Of a DNA stretch of 64,000 nucleotides, positions 1 to 8,476 are shown in pieces. Origin of the DNA: Alphaproteobacteria bacterium (GTDB taxonomy: Bacteria; Pseudomonadota; Alphaproteobacteria; UBA828). Position 1 is the first letter of the stretch. The number at the start of each line of letters is the position of its first letter. Location of the stretch: contig JAJDXK010000033.1 of assembly GCA_022823305.1 (NCBI GenBank), positions 62,001 to 126,000 on the forward strand, read 5' to 3'. A program made the position numbers and the translations under genes. The notes under the pieces were generated by a model that did no database searches, was not told the origin of the DNA, and worked only from the letters and a program-made list of their open reading frames with translations.

Positions 1-375
1 CACGGGCACGTCGAGCGAATAGCGCGACGCGAAGGGGAAGTAGCCGCCGAAGACGGTGACCTCGGTGGGCGACGCCATGGAGTCGTCGTCGGACTGCACC
101 GCGTCGATGGTGCCCCGCTGCATGGCGCGGAAGAGCTCGCCCGTCGGCACGATCTGATCGGAGAAGAAGAGCTCGATCTGCATCCGCTCGCCGGCGATCT
201 TGTTGAACATGTCGATGGCGGGCTTCACCACGTGCTCGGCGAGCGCGGGCCCGGCATAGGTCTGCATCCGCCAGGTGATCTGCGCCTGCGCCACCGCGGG
301 CTTCACGATGGACGCAGCCGCCGCTGCGGCCGGCACCGCGGCCGCGGCCTTGAGTAGATTGCGCCGTGTGGTCAT
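1..375 (-). CDS. dctP: TRAP transporter periplasmic substrate-binding protein, C-terminus beyond the window
   Basis: This is the solute-binding protein of a tripartite ATP-independent periplasmic transporter, which would capture an organic acid and pass it to the DctQ/DctM membrane pair. The first 125 codons are visible. The N-terminus carries a Tat-type signal (TRRNLLK followed by an Ala-rich hydrophobic stretch, likely cleaved after AVAQA). The mature part (ITWRMQTYAGPALAEH, then GELFRAMQRGTIDAVQ) is typical of the DctP family. AAAGGAGA lies just upstream of the ATG at 375. The gene is 47 bp downstream of dctM and is the last gene of a leftward dctQ-dctM-dctP unit. The ligand cannot be told from this fragment; the Tat signal and the start of the mature domain recall the sub-family annotated for mannitol/chloroaromatic or keto acids. 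Confidence 0.85.
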   Translation of the reverse strand, partial: MTTRRNLLKAAAAVPAAAAAASIVKPAVAQAQITWRMQTYAGPALAEHVVKPAIDMFNKIAGERMQIELFFSDQIVPTGELFRAMQRGTIDAVQSDDDSMASPTEVTVFGGYFPFASRYSLDVPV

Positions 376-422
376 GGGTTTTCTCCTTTCCAGGTTGCCG
401 TGTCGGTGAACCGGAGCGTCTG

Positions 423-1748
423 TCAGTTGCCGTAGACGTGGGCCGGAAACCAGAGCGCGATTTCCGGAAAGCACATGATGATGATGAGCGCGAGAATCAT
501 CACGCCGACGAAGGGGATGATGGATCGGTAGATGTCGCGCAGGGTGATCTCGGGCGGGGCCATGGCCCGCATGAGGAAGAGGTTGTAGCCGAAGGGCGGC
601 GTCATGTAGGCGATCTGGGTGGTGATGGTGTAGAGCACGCCGTACCAGATCAGGTTGAAGCCGAGCGCGTCCACCAGCGGCACGTAGAGCGGCGCCACTA
701 TCACCAGCATCGCCGTGTCGTCGAGGAAGGTCCCCATCACCAGGAACGAGAGCTGCATCAACACGAGGACCATCCAGGGCGAGAGCCCCATCTGCTCGGT
801 GAACAGGCTCTCGATGGCGTTGGCCGCGCCCAGCCCGTCGAACACCGCGCCGAAGGCCAGGGCCGCCAGGATGATCCACATGAACATGCAGGTGATGCGC
901 AGCGTGTTGCGCACCGAGTTCTCGAACACCTGCCGCGTCATGCGGCGCCTCACCACCGCGGCGAGGAAGGCCGCCAGCGCGCCGATGGCCGAGGATTCCA
1001 CCAGCGAGGTCGAGCCGCTGACGAAGGGCACGATCATCACCGCGTAGATGAAGAGCGGCAGCAGGCCGGCGCGCAGCAGCCGCACCTTCTCGGGCCAGGG
1101 CACGTCGCGCTCGGCCCTGGGCAGCACCGGGCCGAGCTCGGGCGTGATGCGGCAGCGCAGCCAGATGTAGAGGACGAAGAGCGCGGCCATCATCAGGCCG
1201 GGGAAGATCCCCGCGAGCCAGAGCTGGCCCACCGGCTGGCGCGCGATCATGGCGTAGAGCACGAACACCACCGAGGGCGGCACCAGGATTCCGAGCGAGC
1301 TCCCGGCCTGGATCACGCCCGTCACCATGCGCTTGTCGTAGTTGCGCCGCAGCAGCTCGGGCAGCGCGATGGTGGCGCCGATGGCCATGCCGGCGACGCT
1401 CAGCCCGTTCATCGCAGACACCAGCACCATCAGCCCGATGGTGCCCATGGCGAGCCCGCCCGCCATGCCGCCCGTCCAGACGTGGAACATGCGGTAGAGG
1501 TCGTCGGCGATGCGCGATTCCGAGAGCACGTAGCCCATGAAGATGAACATCGGCAGCGTGAGCAGCGGATACCATTTCATGAGCTTCATGGCGGCGGCGA
1601 AGCCCAGGTCGTAGCCGCCGCGGTCGCCCCAGAGCAGCAGCGCCGACAGCACGGCGACGAAGCCGATGGCGGCGAAGACGCGCTGGCCGGTGGCCAGCAT
1701 CAGCATCATCAGCGCGAACATCAGGATGGTGATGAGCTCGTAGGACAT
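423..1748 (-). CDS. dctM: TRAP transporter large permease, DctM family
   Basis: This is the large inner-membrane permease (441 residues) of a TRAP transporter, driving sodium- or proton-coupled uptake of the ligand held by the binding protein. It starts MSYELITILMFALMMLML and continues as about 12 hydrophobic segments, including the family-typical LPMFIFMGYVLSESRIADDLY, VAGMAIGATIALPELLRR and GSSLGILVPPSVVFVLYAMI stretches. The length is normal for DctM. The start codon overlaps the dctQ stop as ATGA, so translation is probably coupled. The open frame continues upstream over dctQ, but the extra residues are a shadow of that gene. Confidence 0.92.
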   Translation of the reverse strand: MSYELITILMFALMMLMLATGQRVFAAIGFVAVLSALLLWGDRGGYDLGFAAAMKLMKWYPLLTLPMFIFMGYVLSESRIADDLYRMFHVWTGGMAGGLAMGTIGLMVLVSAMNGLSVAGMAIGATIALPELLRRNYDKRMVTGVIQAGSSLGILVPPSVVFVLYAMIARQPVGQLWLAGIFPGLMMAALFVLYIWLRCRITPELGPVLPRAERDVPWPEKVRLLRAGLLPLFIYAVMIVPFVSGSTSLVESSAIGALAAFLAAVVRRRMTRQVFENSVRNTLRITCMFMWIILAALAFGAVFDGLGAANAIESLFTEQMGLSPWMVLVLMQLSFLVMGTFLDDTAMLVIVAPLYVPLVDALGFNLIWYGVLYTITTQIAYMTPPFGYNLFLMRAMAPPEITLRDIYRSIIPFVGVMILALIIIMCFPEIALWFPAHVYGN

Positions 1749-2257
1749 CAGAGCGCCACCCTGCGAAGCCGCAGGATGTCCTTGAAGAGCTCGGAGACCG
1801 CCTGGAAGATCATCAGGACGATGCCCGTCACCATCACCACCTTGATCGGCCAGAGATAGGGCCGCCAGGCGCTGGGGCTGCGCTCGCCGCCGTACTGGAA
1901 GCTGTAGATGGTGGAGTCGATCCCGCCCCAGAGCAGGACGGCGAGATAGAAGAGCATGAAGAACACCGTGACGGAATCGAACCACGCCTTCCGCCGCGCC
2001 GACCAGGAGCCGTAGAACAGGTCCATCCGCACGTTCGCGTCGGTCTGCATCGCATAGGGGCCGCCCAGGATGTAGTAGCCCACCATGGCGAACTGCGCGG
2101 TCTCCAGCGTCCAGAGCGAGGGATTGAAGAAGGTCTTCGACAGCGACGACCAGAGCAGGATGCCCATGATCGCGAACATGCCGTACATGATGAAACGCCC
2201 GACGCGGCGGTTGACCAGGTCGACGACCAGGATGTAGCCGCGCATGGCGCCGGTCAC
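1748..2257 (-). CDS. dctQ: TRAP transporter small permease, DctQ family
   Basis: This is the small membrane subunit (169 residues, four predicted helices) that partners DctM. Recognisable features are the N-terminal helix after VNRRVGRFIMYGMFAIMGILLW, a short amphipathic region with MRMDLFYGSWSARRKAW, and C-terminal helices ending in FKDILRLRRVAL. The GTG at 2257 is preferred because GAGGGG lies about nine bases upstream; the ATG at 2245 is an alternative. It is the first gene of the leftward dctQMP unit. No clear promoter was found in the 290 bp before it. Confidence 0.88.
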   Translation of the reverse strand: MTGAMRGYILVVDLVNRRVGRFIMYGMFAIMGILLWSSLSKTFFNPSLWTLETAQFAMVGYYILGGPYAMQTDANVRMDLFYGSWSARRKAWFDSVTVFFMLFYLAVLLWGGIDSTIYSFQYGGERSPSAWRPYLWPIKVVMVTGIVLMIFQAVSELFKDILRLRRVAL

Positions 2258-2546
2258 GGCCGCGGACCCCTCGTGGGGTTGGCGTGGACGCCGGGCGGCG
2301 ACGTCTCGCTCCGGCCTCCGGCAGTGGCAACCCGGGCAGACGCGCCGGACGATACCCGTCCGGGCACACCCCGCATCACCCCGTCTCCCCCAGCAACCGG
2401 CTCACCTTTCGGCGTTATTCCGATGGTCGGCAATCGCCGCCCGAGCCTACTCGATAGCGCTACGTTCTCGAAGGGAATCTGCGTAGATGCGCCCGCCGCG
2501 CGCAGGACGGAGCGAGCAGGAAGGCGCGCCGCGGCTCCCGTACCGC

Positions 2547-3272
2547 TCAGCGTCCCCGGCGCTCGTAGACGTTGGCGCGGGGGGTGGCGCCGATGCGCCG
2601 GGCCGTGGCCTTCCACGCCGGGCCGTGGCGGGCCTCCGGGCCGGCGAGCGCGTGGGCGATCTCGTGCAGGACGGTGTCCCTGACCTCGGCCTCGCTCGCG
2701 TCCAGCGCATGCGCCCGGCCGATGCGGATCACGCGGTCCTCGAAGTGGCAGTCGCCGAGGCGCCGCTCGGCCTCGAGGAAGGCGAAGCTCCAGTCGCCCA
2801 GGCCGTGCTCGTCCATCAGCCCGCGCGCCATCGCCGCGATGGCGGTGAGCCGCTCCGCGCCGCTGCGCGCGCCCGGCCGCAGCCCCCCGCGTCCCTCGCC
2901 GGCGCCGCTCAGCAGCGCGTAGGGGACGTTCCAGCTCGTCCGGCCCGCGCGCACCCTGGCGCGTGTCGGGTTGAGCTTGGCGATGGTGCCCTGGCGCGGG
3001 CCTTCGGCGCTGGTGAAGGCCACCGCGTCGCCGACGCGCCATGCGGCCCGCGCCGCGTCGTCGCGCGTGACCAGCGTGGTGCGCGGAGCCCCGCCGGTGG
3101 GCGTCAGCGTCTCCTCCGCGACCTTCCAGAGCCGGTCCTGGCCGTCGATCACCGTGGCGAGCCGCCGGCGCCCCTGCCGGCGCAGGAGGTGGCCCTCGAC
3201 CGTCCGCCCCCGGCAGGCGAAGCGGACGGCGTCGCCGACGGAGAGCGCGCGATCCTCCTCGCGACCTGCCAT
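2547..3272 (-). CDS. SprT-like zinc metallopeptidase-domain protein with duplicated KOW/SH3-like N-terminus
   Basis: The 241-residue protein ends in a SprT-like domain (about residues 140-240). HEIAH at 203-207 supplies two zinc ligands and the catalytic Glu, and H216 in RHGPAW is the likely third ligand. [18 protein letters not shown] is the usual helix and strand entering such domains. SprT/Spartan relatives cleave or handle protein cross-linked to DNA, but many short bacterial members are uncharacterised. Residues 10-55 and 78-122 look like two copies of one small barrel (VGDAV-F...G...L then W-V/VP), similar to KOW or SH3 folds. The gene stands alone, divergent from serS. The substrate is unknown. 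Confidence 0.75.
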   Translation of the reverse strand: MAGREEDRALSVGDAVRFACRGRTVEGHLLRRQGRRRLATVIDGQDRLWKVAEETLTPTGGAPRTTLVTRDDAARAAWRVGDAVAFTSAEGPRQGTIAKLNPTRARVRAGRTSWNVPYALLSGAGEGRGGLRPGARSGAERLTAIAAMARGLMDEHGLGDWSFAFLEAERRLGDCHFEDRVIRIGRAHALDASEAEVRDTVLHEIAHALAGPEARHGPAWKATARRIGATPRANVYERRGR

Positions 3273-3529
3273 TCCGTCTCCCGTTTCGCGGCCCTTGCGC
3301 CCGGCATGTCGCGGCCGGGCGCGTTGCCGCGACTCGACCGACCACTCGTCAAGACTTCTACAGGAAAGCGCCCCGCGTCGGGAACATCACGGGCAGATTC
3401 AAGTGCTGTGCTTGCGGCCCCGCCATGTACGGCCGATGCCGCCGACTTGCCAAGTTTTGCAAGCACTTTTGCTGCATTCATGTCCCGATCGCGAGTGCTC
3501 CGGGCGGCGGCATTTCCTGCTCCGATGTA

Positions 3530-3557
3530 TTGACAAAGAAAATCCGAGGTTTACAAG
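3530..3557 (+). promoter_or_regulatory. Possible serS promoter
   Basis: TTGACA at 3530-3535 is followed after 16 bp by TACAAG at 3552-3557, within the 295-bp gap between the divergent SprT-like gene and serS. The -10 match is weak. A start point from it would lie only a few bases before the ATG at 3568, implying an almost leaderless serS mRNA. The rest of this gap holds nothing else that is convincing. Confidence 0.25.
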
Positions 3558-3567
3558 GCGCGCCGTC

Positions 3568-4836
3568 ATGTTCAGCGCCAAATGGATTCGCGAGCACGAG
3601 GACATATTCGACGACGGACTCGCCCGGCGCGGCGTGGAACCCCATGCGGCCCGGGTGCTGGCGCTCGACGCGCAGAGGCGTGCAGCGCAGGCAGAATTCC
3701 AAAGCCAGCAGAGTACGCGCAACCGGATGTCGAAGGAGATCGGCGCTGCGCGCGGACGTGGCGAGGACACCGCTGCGCTGGTTGCCGAGGTCGCGGCGCT
3801 AAAGGAAGTGACCCAGAGCTGGGAGCAAAAGGAGAGGAAGATCGCCGCCGAGCTCGACGCGCTGCTCGCGGGCCTCCCCAACCTGCCGGCGGACGACGTG
3901 CCGGTGGGCGCCGACGAGAACGCCAACCGCGAAATCAGGCGCTGGGGCGAGCCCCGCTTTGCGGAAGGCGGCGCGCGGCAGCACTTCGAGATCGGCGAAG
4001 CCCTCGGCCTGATGGACTTCGAGCGGGCGGCGAAGCTCGCGGGCTCACGCTTCGTCGTGCTCTCCGGCGCGCTGGCAAGGCTGGAGCGCGCGCTCGCCGC
4101 TTTCATGCTGGACATGCACACCACCGAGTTCGGCTACACCGAGACCGCGCCGCCGCTGCTGGTGCGCGACGCCGCCGCCTTCGGCACCGGCAACCTGCCC
4201 AAGTTCGAGGAGGACCTGTTCCGGACCACCGGCGGCTTCTGGCTGATCCCGACCGCCGAGATGCCGCTCACTAATCTCGCTGCCGGCGACATTCTGGACG
4301 AGAGCGCGCTGCCGCTGCGCTTCACCGCCTACACGCCCTGCTTCCGCGCCGAGGCCGGCGCCGCCGGCAAGGACACGCGGGGGATGCTGCGCCAGCACCA
4401 GTTCTCCAAGGTCGAGCTGGTGAGCGTCACCCGCCCCGAGGACTCCGAGGACGAGCACGAGCGCATGACCGCGTGCGCCGAGGAGGTGCTGAAGCGCCTC
4501 GAACTCCCCTACCGCGTGGTCGTGCTCAGCACCGGCGACATGGGCTTCTCGGCGCGCAAGACCTACGACATCGAGGTCTGGCTCCCCGGTCAGGGGCGCT
4601 ACCGCGAAATTTCCAGTTGCTCCAACTGCTGGGACTTCCAGGCGCAGCGCATGAACGCCCGCTACCGCCGTGCAGGCGAGAGGCAGACGCACTTCGTGCA
4701 CACGCTCAACGGGTCCGCGCTCGCGGTCGGGCGCACCCTCGTCGCCGTTCTCGAGACCTATCAGGAGTCGGACGGCGGCGTGACCGTGCCGCCCGCGCTC
4801 CGCCCCTACATGGGCGGCGTGGAGAGGATCGGCTGA
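3568..4836 (+). CDS. serS: Seryl-tRNA synthetase
   Basis: This class II aminoacyl-tRNA synthetase charges tRNA-Ser, and tRNA-Sec where present. The 422 residues match the bacterial family length. The N-terminal antiparallel coiled coil runs over about residues 25-105. Motif 2 is around [21 protein letters not shown], the serine/ATP pocket sits near PTAEMPLTN and [14 protein letters not shown], and motif 3 is [17 protein letters not shown]. The ATG at 3568 is chosen because [21 protein letters not shown] matches the canonical start; the longer upstream frame is not conserved in character. Its TGA shares one base with the surE ATG, giving serS-surE-nlpD coupling that is usual in alphaproteobacteria. 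Confidence 0.97.
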   Translation: MFSAKWIREHEDIFDDGLARRGVEPHAARVLALDAQRRAAQAEFQSQQSTRNRMSKEIGAARGRGEDTAALVAEVAALKEVTQSWEQKERKIAAELDALLAGLPNLPADDVPVGADENANREIRRWGEPRFAEGGARQHFEIGEALGLMDFERAAKLAGSRFVVLSGALARLERALAAFMLDMHTTEFGYTETAPPLLVRDAAAFGTGNLPKFEEDLFRTTGGFWLIPTAEMPLTNLAAGDILDESALPLRFTAYTPCFRAEAGAAGKDTRGMLRQHQFSKVELVSVTRPEDSEDEHERMTACAEEVLKRLELPYRVVVLSTGDMGFSARKTYDIEVWLPGQGRYREISSCSNCWDFQAQRMNARYRRAGERQTHFVHTLNGSALAVGRTLVAVLETYQESDGGVTVPPALRPYMGGVERIG

Positions 4837-5591
4837 TGCGCATCCTCGTCAGCAACGACGACGGTATCGACGCGCCCGGCATCAAGGTGCTGGAGCGGGT
4901 GGCGCGCGGCCTCTCCGACGACGTCTGGGTGGTGGCGCCCGAGACCCAGCAGAGCGCCGCCTCCCACTCGCTCACCCTGCACCGGCCGCTGCGCATCCGC
5001 CGCATCTCGAAGCGCCGCCACGCGGTCAACGGCACGCCCACCGACTGCGTCTTCCTCGCCTTCAACAAGATCCTCGCCGACGGCCGGCCCGACCTCGTGC
5101 TCTCGGGCGTGAACGACGGCCCCAACGTGGGCGAGGACGTGACCTACTCCGGCACCATCGCCGCGGCGATGGAGGCGACGCTCTTCGGCGTGCCGGCCGT
5201 CGCGCTCAGCCAGGCCTACGGCGACGGCCGCCGGCACCACTGGGCCACCGCCGAGCAGTGGGGCGCCCGCCTGCTGCGGACCCTGATCGAGCGGGGCTGG
5301 CCCGAGCGCGTCCTCATCAACGTCAACTTCCCCGATGTCGTGGCGGCCGACGTGCGCGGCATCAGGGTGGTGCGCCAGGGCCTGCACGCGCTCGACGACA
5401 CGCTGGAGGAGCGGGTCGACCCGCGCGGCGGGCCCTACTACTGGATCGGCGCGCCGCTGGCGGCGAGCGTCTCCGGCCAGCGCGGGACCGACATGGAAGC
5501 CGTCGCAGAGGGCTACGTCGCGGTCACGCCGCTGCACATGGACCTCACCCACCGGCGGACGCTGACATGGCTGCGCGAGGCCATCGAATGA
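4836..5591 (+). CDS. surE: 5'/3'-nucleotidase SurE, survival protein
   Basis: SurE is a metal-dependent phosphatase acting on nucleoside monophosphates and short polyphosphates, associated with stationary-phase survival. The 251-residue protein shows the family hallmarks: [15 protein letters not shown] (metal-binding DD), NGTPTDCV, SGVNDGPNVGEDVTYSGT and NVNFPD. It overlaps serS by one base upstream and the LysM/M23 gene by four bases (ATGA) downstream. In many proteobacteria pcm (isoaspartyl methyltransferase) lies between surE and nlpD; it is absent here. A second, divergent SurE lies at 47039-47827. Confidence 0.96.
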   Translation: MRILVSNDDGIDAPGIKVLERVARGLSDDVWVVAPETQQSAASHSLTLHRPLRIRRISKRRHAVNGTPTDCVFLAFNKILADGRPDLVLSGVNDGPNVGEDVTYSGTIAAAMEATLFGVPAVALSQAYGDGRRHHWATAEQWGARLLRTLIERGWPERVLINVNFPDVVAADVRGIRVVRQGLHALDDTLEERVDPRGGPYYWIGAPLAASVSGQRGTDMEAVAEGYVAVTPLHMDLTHRRTLTWLREAIE

Positions 5592-6862
5592 GCGCCACCG
5601 CCCGCCGCACCGGCCTGCGCAGGCCGCTCACGGGGGCTGCGCTGCTCGTCGCCCTGCTCGCCCTTGCGTCCTGCTCGTCCGGTCAGTTCGGCTTCCTGTG
5701 GCCGGAGAAGGAGGACGACGGGACCGTCGCGTCCGCGCCGCCCGAGCCCATGCCCGAGCCCGCCCCGGCTCCGGTCACGGTGTCGGCCGAGCCCGAGACG
5801 ATCGAGCCCACGGGGCCGCCGCCTGCGCCGCGCCTCAAGCCGGCGAACCTCATAGCGGTCGTCGCCGGGGATAGCGTGAGCGGCATCGCCCTCCGCTACG
5901 GCGTCGATGCGCGGGCGGTCATCGTGCTGAACGGGCTGGCGTACCCCTACTGGCTGCGGACGGGCCAGCGGCTCCGCTTGCCGGGCAAGGACTTCAATGT
6001 GGCCGCCTACAACGGCCAGCAGCGCGCTGCGCCGACAGACCCGCCGCGCGACGCACCGAGCCAGGCGCGGGCCGGGGCCGCCGCATCCCCCGCACCGGCG
6101 CCGACAGACGCGCCGCGCGAGGTCCGGACCCAGGCCCCGACCGAGACCGCGGCGCCCTCTCGCGAGGTCGCGACACCCCCTCGCGAGGTTGCGGCACCCT
6201 CGCCCGAGGCCGCCCCGCCCCCTCGCGAGACCGCGACGGCGCAGCGCAGCACGGCGCAGGCGGCGCCCTCCCCCTCCCGCGAGGCCTCGGCGACGCAGCG
6301 CCGCGCAGGCCGGGAGGTTCCGCCTGCGCGCAAGGACGGAACGCCTGCCCGCGCGGAGCCTCCCGCGCGCGCGGCCGCGTCTCCGCCGCCCGAGCCCGTC
6401 ATCCGTCTCGCCCGGGCCGAGCCGCAGCCGGTCCCCTCGGCGCGTCCGGCCGCCTCCGAGCCCGTGCCGCTCCCGCCCTCGCGCAACACCTTCCTCTGGC
6501 CGATCGAGGGGCGCGTGATCTCCAAGTTCGGCTCCAAGCCCGGCGGCAAGCACAACGACGGGATCAACATCGCCGTCCCCGTCGGCAGCGACGTCCGCGC
6601 CGCGAAGAACGGCGTGGTGGCGTACGCCGGCAACGAGCTCCGGGGCTACGGCAACCTCGTGCTCATCCGCCACGAGAACGGGTGGATGACGGCGTACGCG
6701 CACAACGAGGCGCTTCTGGTGGAGAAGGGCGACGTGGTGCGGCGCGGCCAGGTGATCTCGCGCTCGGGCAAGTCGGGCCGGGTCTCGCGCCCGCAGGCCC
6801 ACTTCGAGATCCGGCGCAACGGCGAGCCGCAGGACCCGCTCGGCCTGCTCACCCGCAGGTAG
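5588..6862 (+). CDS. nlpD: LysM/M23-domain lipoprotein, NlpD-like amidase activator
   Basis: The 424-residue protein has a lipoprotein signal (LLALASC, modified Cys29), one LysM peptidoglycan-binding domain (about 89-132), a Pro/Ala-rich low-complexity linker (about 135-295) and a C-terminal M23/LytM domain (about 300-424). In the LytM core the usual HxGxD zinc-binding segment reads NDGIN, so one His and the Asp are replaced, while YAHN and the HFEIR end remain. That pattern matches NlpD/EnvC-type factors, which activate cell-wall amidases during division rather than cutting peptidoglycan themselves. It is translationally coupled to surE. The linker holds repeated P-REVA/P-RE-A units, a likely source of length variation. 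Confidence 0.87.
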   Translation: MSATARRTGLRRPLTGAALLVALLALASCSSGQFGFLWPEKEDDGTVASAPPEPMPEPAPAPVTVSAEPETIEPTGPPPAPRLKPANLIAVVAGDSVSGIALRYGVDARAVIVLNGLAYPYWLRTGQRLRLPGKDFNVAAYNGQQRAAPTDPPRDAPSQARAGAAASPAPAPTDAPREVRTQAPTETAAPSREVATPPREVAAPSPEAAPPPRETATAQRSTAQAAPSPSREASATQRRAGREVPPARKDGTPARAEPPARAAASPPPEPVIRLARAEPQPVPSARPAASEPVPLPPSRNTFLWPIEGRVISKFGSKPGGKHNDGINIAVPVGSDVRAAKNGVVAYAGNELRGYGNLVLIRHENGWMTAYAHNEALLVEKGDVVRRGQVISRSGKSGRVSRPQAHFEIRRNGEPQDPLGLLTRR

Positions 6863-6866
6863 GGGC

Positions 6867-7745
6867 TCAGGCGGGGGGCTCGCCCTCGGCCGTGAGCGCG
6901 ACTCCGAGGCGCCCGGCGAGGTCCTGCACGAACTGCCAAGCCACCCGGCCCGAGCGCGCACCCCGCGTCATGCTCCACTCCACCGCCTCGGCGTGCAGCG
7001 TCTCGCGCTCGATGGCGAGCCCGAAATGCGCGGCATAGCCCTCCACCATGGCGAAGAAGGTGGCCTGATCGCAGGCGTGAAAGCCGAGCCAGAGGCCGAA
7101 GCGGTCGGAGAGCGAGACCGATTCCTCCACCGCCTCGCCGGGGTGGATGGCGGTGGAGCGCTCGTTGTCGATCATGTCGCGCGCCATCAGGTGGCGGCGG
7201 TTGGAGGTGGCGTAGAAGAGGACGTTGTCGGGCCGGCCGCTGATGCCGCCTTCCAGCGTCGCCTTGAGGGACTTGTAGGTGGTGTCCTCGGAGTCGAAGG
7301 AGAGGTCGTCGCAGAAGAGGAGGCAACGGGCCCCGGAGCCGCGCAGGCGCCCGAGCAGCACCGGCAGGGAGCCGATCTCCTCGCGGTGGATCTCGATCAG
7401 CTTGAGCCCGCCCGGCGCGTCGGCCGCCACCACGCCGTGCGCCGCCTTGATGAGCGAGCTCTTGCCCATGCCGCGCGCACCCCACAGCAGCGCGTTGTTG
7501 GCGGGCAGGCCGCGCGCGAAGCGCCGCGTGTTGTCGAGCAGGATGTCGCGCACCCGGTCGATGCCCTTGAGCAGCGAGATGTCCAGCCGGTTGATGCGCG
7601 GCACGGCCTCGAGGCGGGCGCCGTCGGCATGCCAGACGAAGCCCTCCGCCGACTCGAGCCGGGCGTCGTCCGCGCCTGCCGGCGCGAGTCGCTCCAGCGC
7701 GTCGGCGACGCGCGCAAGCAGCGGTGCCAGCTCCGAATCCGACAT
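6867..7745 (-). CDS. DUF815-family AAA+ ATPase
   Basis: This 292-residue P-loop protein belongs to the DUF815 family. Walker A is GARGMGKSS. Walker B-like CLLFCDDLSFD is followed by SLKATLEGG, and a sensor-1-like region reads LFYATSNRRHLMAR. RLDISLLKGIDRVRDILLDNTRRF, before the P-loop, is characteristic of the family. Homologues often sit beside yajC-secDF or the surE-nlpD block in alphaproteobacteria. The cellular role is unknown; a helicase-loader or chaperone-type ATPase is possible but unproven. The gene ends 4 bp from the nlpD-like stop (convergent) and diverges from yajC. Confidence 0.85.
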   Translation of the reverse strand: MSDSELAPLLARVADALERLAPAGADDARLESAEGFVWHADGARLEAVPRINRLDISLLKGIDRVRDILLDNTRRFARGLPANNALLWGARGMGKSSLIKAAHGVVAADAPGGLKLIEIHREEIGSLPVLLGRLRGSGARCLLFCDDLSFDSEDTTYKSLKATLEGGISGRPDNVLFYATSNRRHLMARDMIDNERSTAIHPGEAVEESVSLSDRFGLWLGFHACDQATFFAMVEGYAAHFGLAIERETLHAEAVEWSMTRGARSGRVAWQFVQDLAGRLGVALTAEGEPPA

Positions 7746-7824
7746 GAAAGCCCCGGCTGGTGCGGAAAATCGCGGGGAACCTAGCACAGCGGCCGGCGCA
7801 CGACACAGGCGCGCGGCATATTCG

Positions 7825-7859
7825 TTGCCCGCACAAGGTTTCGGGCCTATTGTGCGGGC
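7825..7859 (+). promoter_or_regulatory. yajC-secDF promoter overlapped by a perfect 10-bp inverted repeat
   Basis: TTGCCC (7825-7830) and TATTGT (7848-7853) are separated by 17 bp, a reasonable sigma-70-type promoter 32 bp before the yajC ATG. GCCCGCACAA (7827-7836) and TTGTGCGGGC (7850-7859) form a perfect dyad with a 13-bp centre that covers both promoter boxes. It could be an operator for a dimeric regulator. If transcription starts further upstream, it would form an RNA hairpin instead. Confidence 0.5.
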
Positions 7860-7885
7860 GATTTTCTGGCCGGGAGTACGAATCC

Positions 7886-8449
7886 ATGCTTTCACGGAAG
7901 TTGGTGAGCGCGCTCGCGAGGACGGGCGTGCTCGGTCTCGTCCTGATCGCTCTGGCGGGCTGCCCGCCCATGCAGCAGGGCGGCGAAGGCGGCGGCGAGG
8001 CCGGCGGCGGCGACATGCTCATGTCGATCCTGCCGCTCATCCTGATCTTCGTGGTGTTCTACTTCCTGCTGATCCGCCCGCAGCAGAGGAAGCAGAAGGC
8101 GCACCGCGAGATGCTTCAGAGCGTCAACCGGGGCGACGACATCGTCACCAACGGCGGTCTGGTCGGCAACGTCGTCAAGGTGGGGCGCGGCGACAGCCTG
8201 CTGGTGGAGATCGCGCCCGGCGTCCGGGTCCGGGTCATGCGCAACATGCTCTCGCAGATCATGCCGCGCCACGAACAGTACGAGGACGACGACGAGGACG
8301 ACGAGGACGACGACGACCTCCGGGACGAGCGCGAGGACGAGCGCGACGAGGAGGAGGAACTCGAGGACGAGGACTACGAGGACCTCGACGAGGAAGAGGA
8401 CGAGGAGGAAGAAGAGGACGAGGACGAGCGGGGGAGGCGCCGGCGCTGA
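7886..8449 (+). CDS. yajC: Preprotein translocase subunit YajC with lipobox and long acidic tail
   Basis: YajC is the small accessory subunit of the SecDF-YajC complex at the Sec translocon. The core is clear: one membrane helix at about residues 44-63 (MLMSILPLILIFVVFYFLLI), then RPQQRKQKAHREML and the NRGDDIVTNGGLVG cytoplasmic domain. Two features are unusual. The N-terminus has a lipobox (IALAGC, Cys26) ahead of a Gly-rich linker. The C-terminus (about 130-182) is a block of Asp and Glu, more than 40 of about 52 residues, closed by GRRRR. At 187 residues it is well above the usual 90-120. It is the first gene of a rightward operon with secD, secF and an Mth938-like gene. Confidence 0.95.
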   Translation: MLSRKLVSALARTGVLGLVLIALAGCPPMQQGGEGGGEAGGGDMLMSILPLILIFVVFYFLLIRPQQRKQKAHREMLQSVNRGDDIVTNGGLVGNVVKVGRGDSLLVEIAPGVRVRVMRNMLSQIMPRHEQYEDDDEDDEDDDDLRDEREDERDEEEELEDEDYEDLDEEEDEEEEEDEDERGRRRR

Positions 8450-8476
8450 TCGGGCCGCTCCGCACCCGCGCAGCCA

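Noticed and set aside
2258-2546. 289-bp gap between dctQ and the SprT-like gene, searched for a promoter of the TRAP unit
   Set aside because: No -35/-10 pair of acceptable quality; overlapping frames are shadows.
3408-3466. Inverted repeat GTGCTTGC/GCAAGCAC upstream of serS, considered as a T-box-like or attenuator element
   Set aside because: The loop is 43 bp, there is no T tract, and T-boxes are not expected in proteobacteria.
3149-3481. Small minus-strand frame upstream of serS ([12 protein letters not shown]...)
   Set aside because: It overlaps the SprT-like gene in another frame and becomes low-complexity; no family match.
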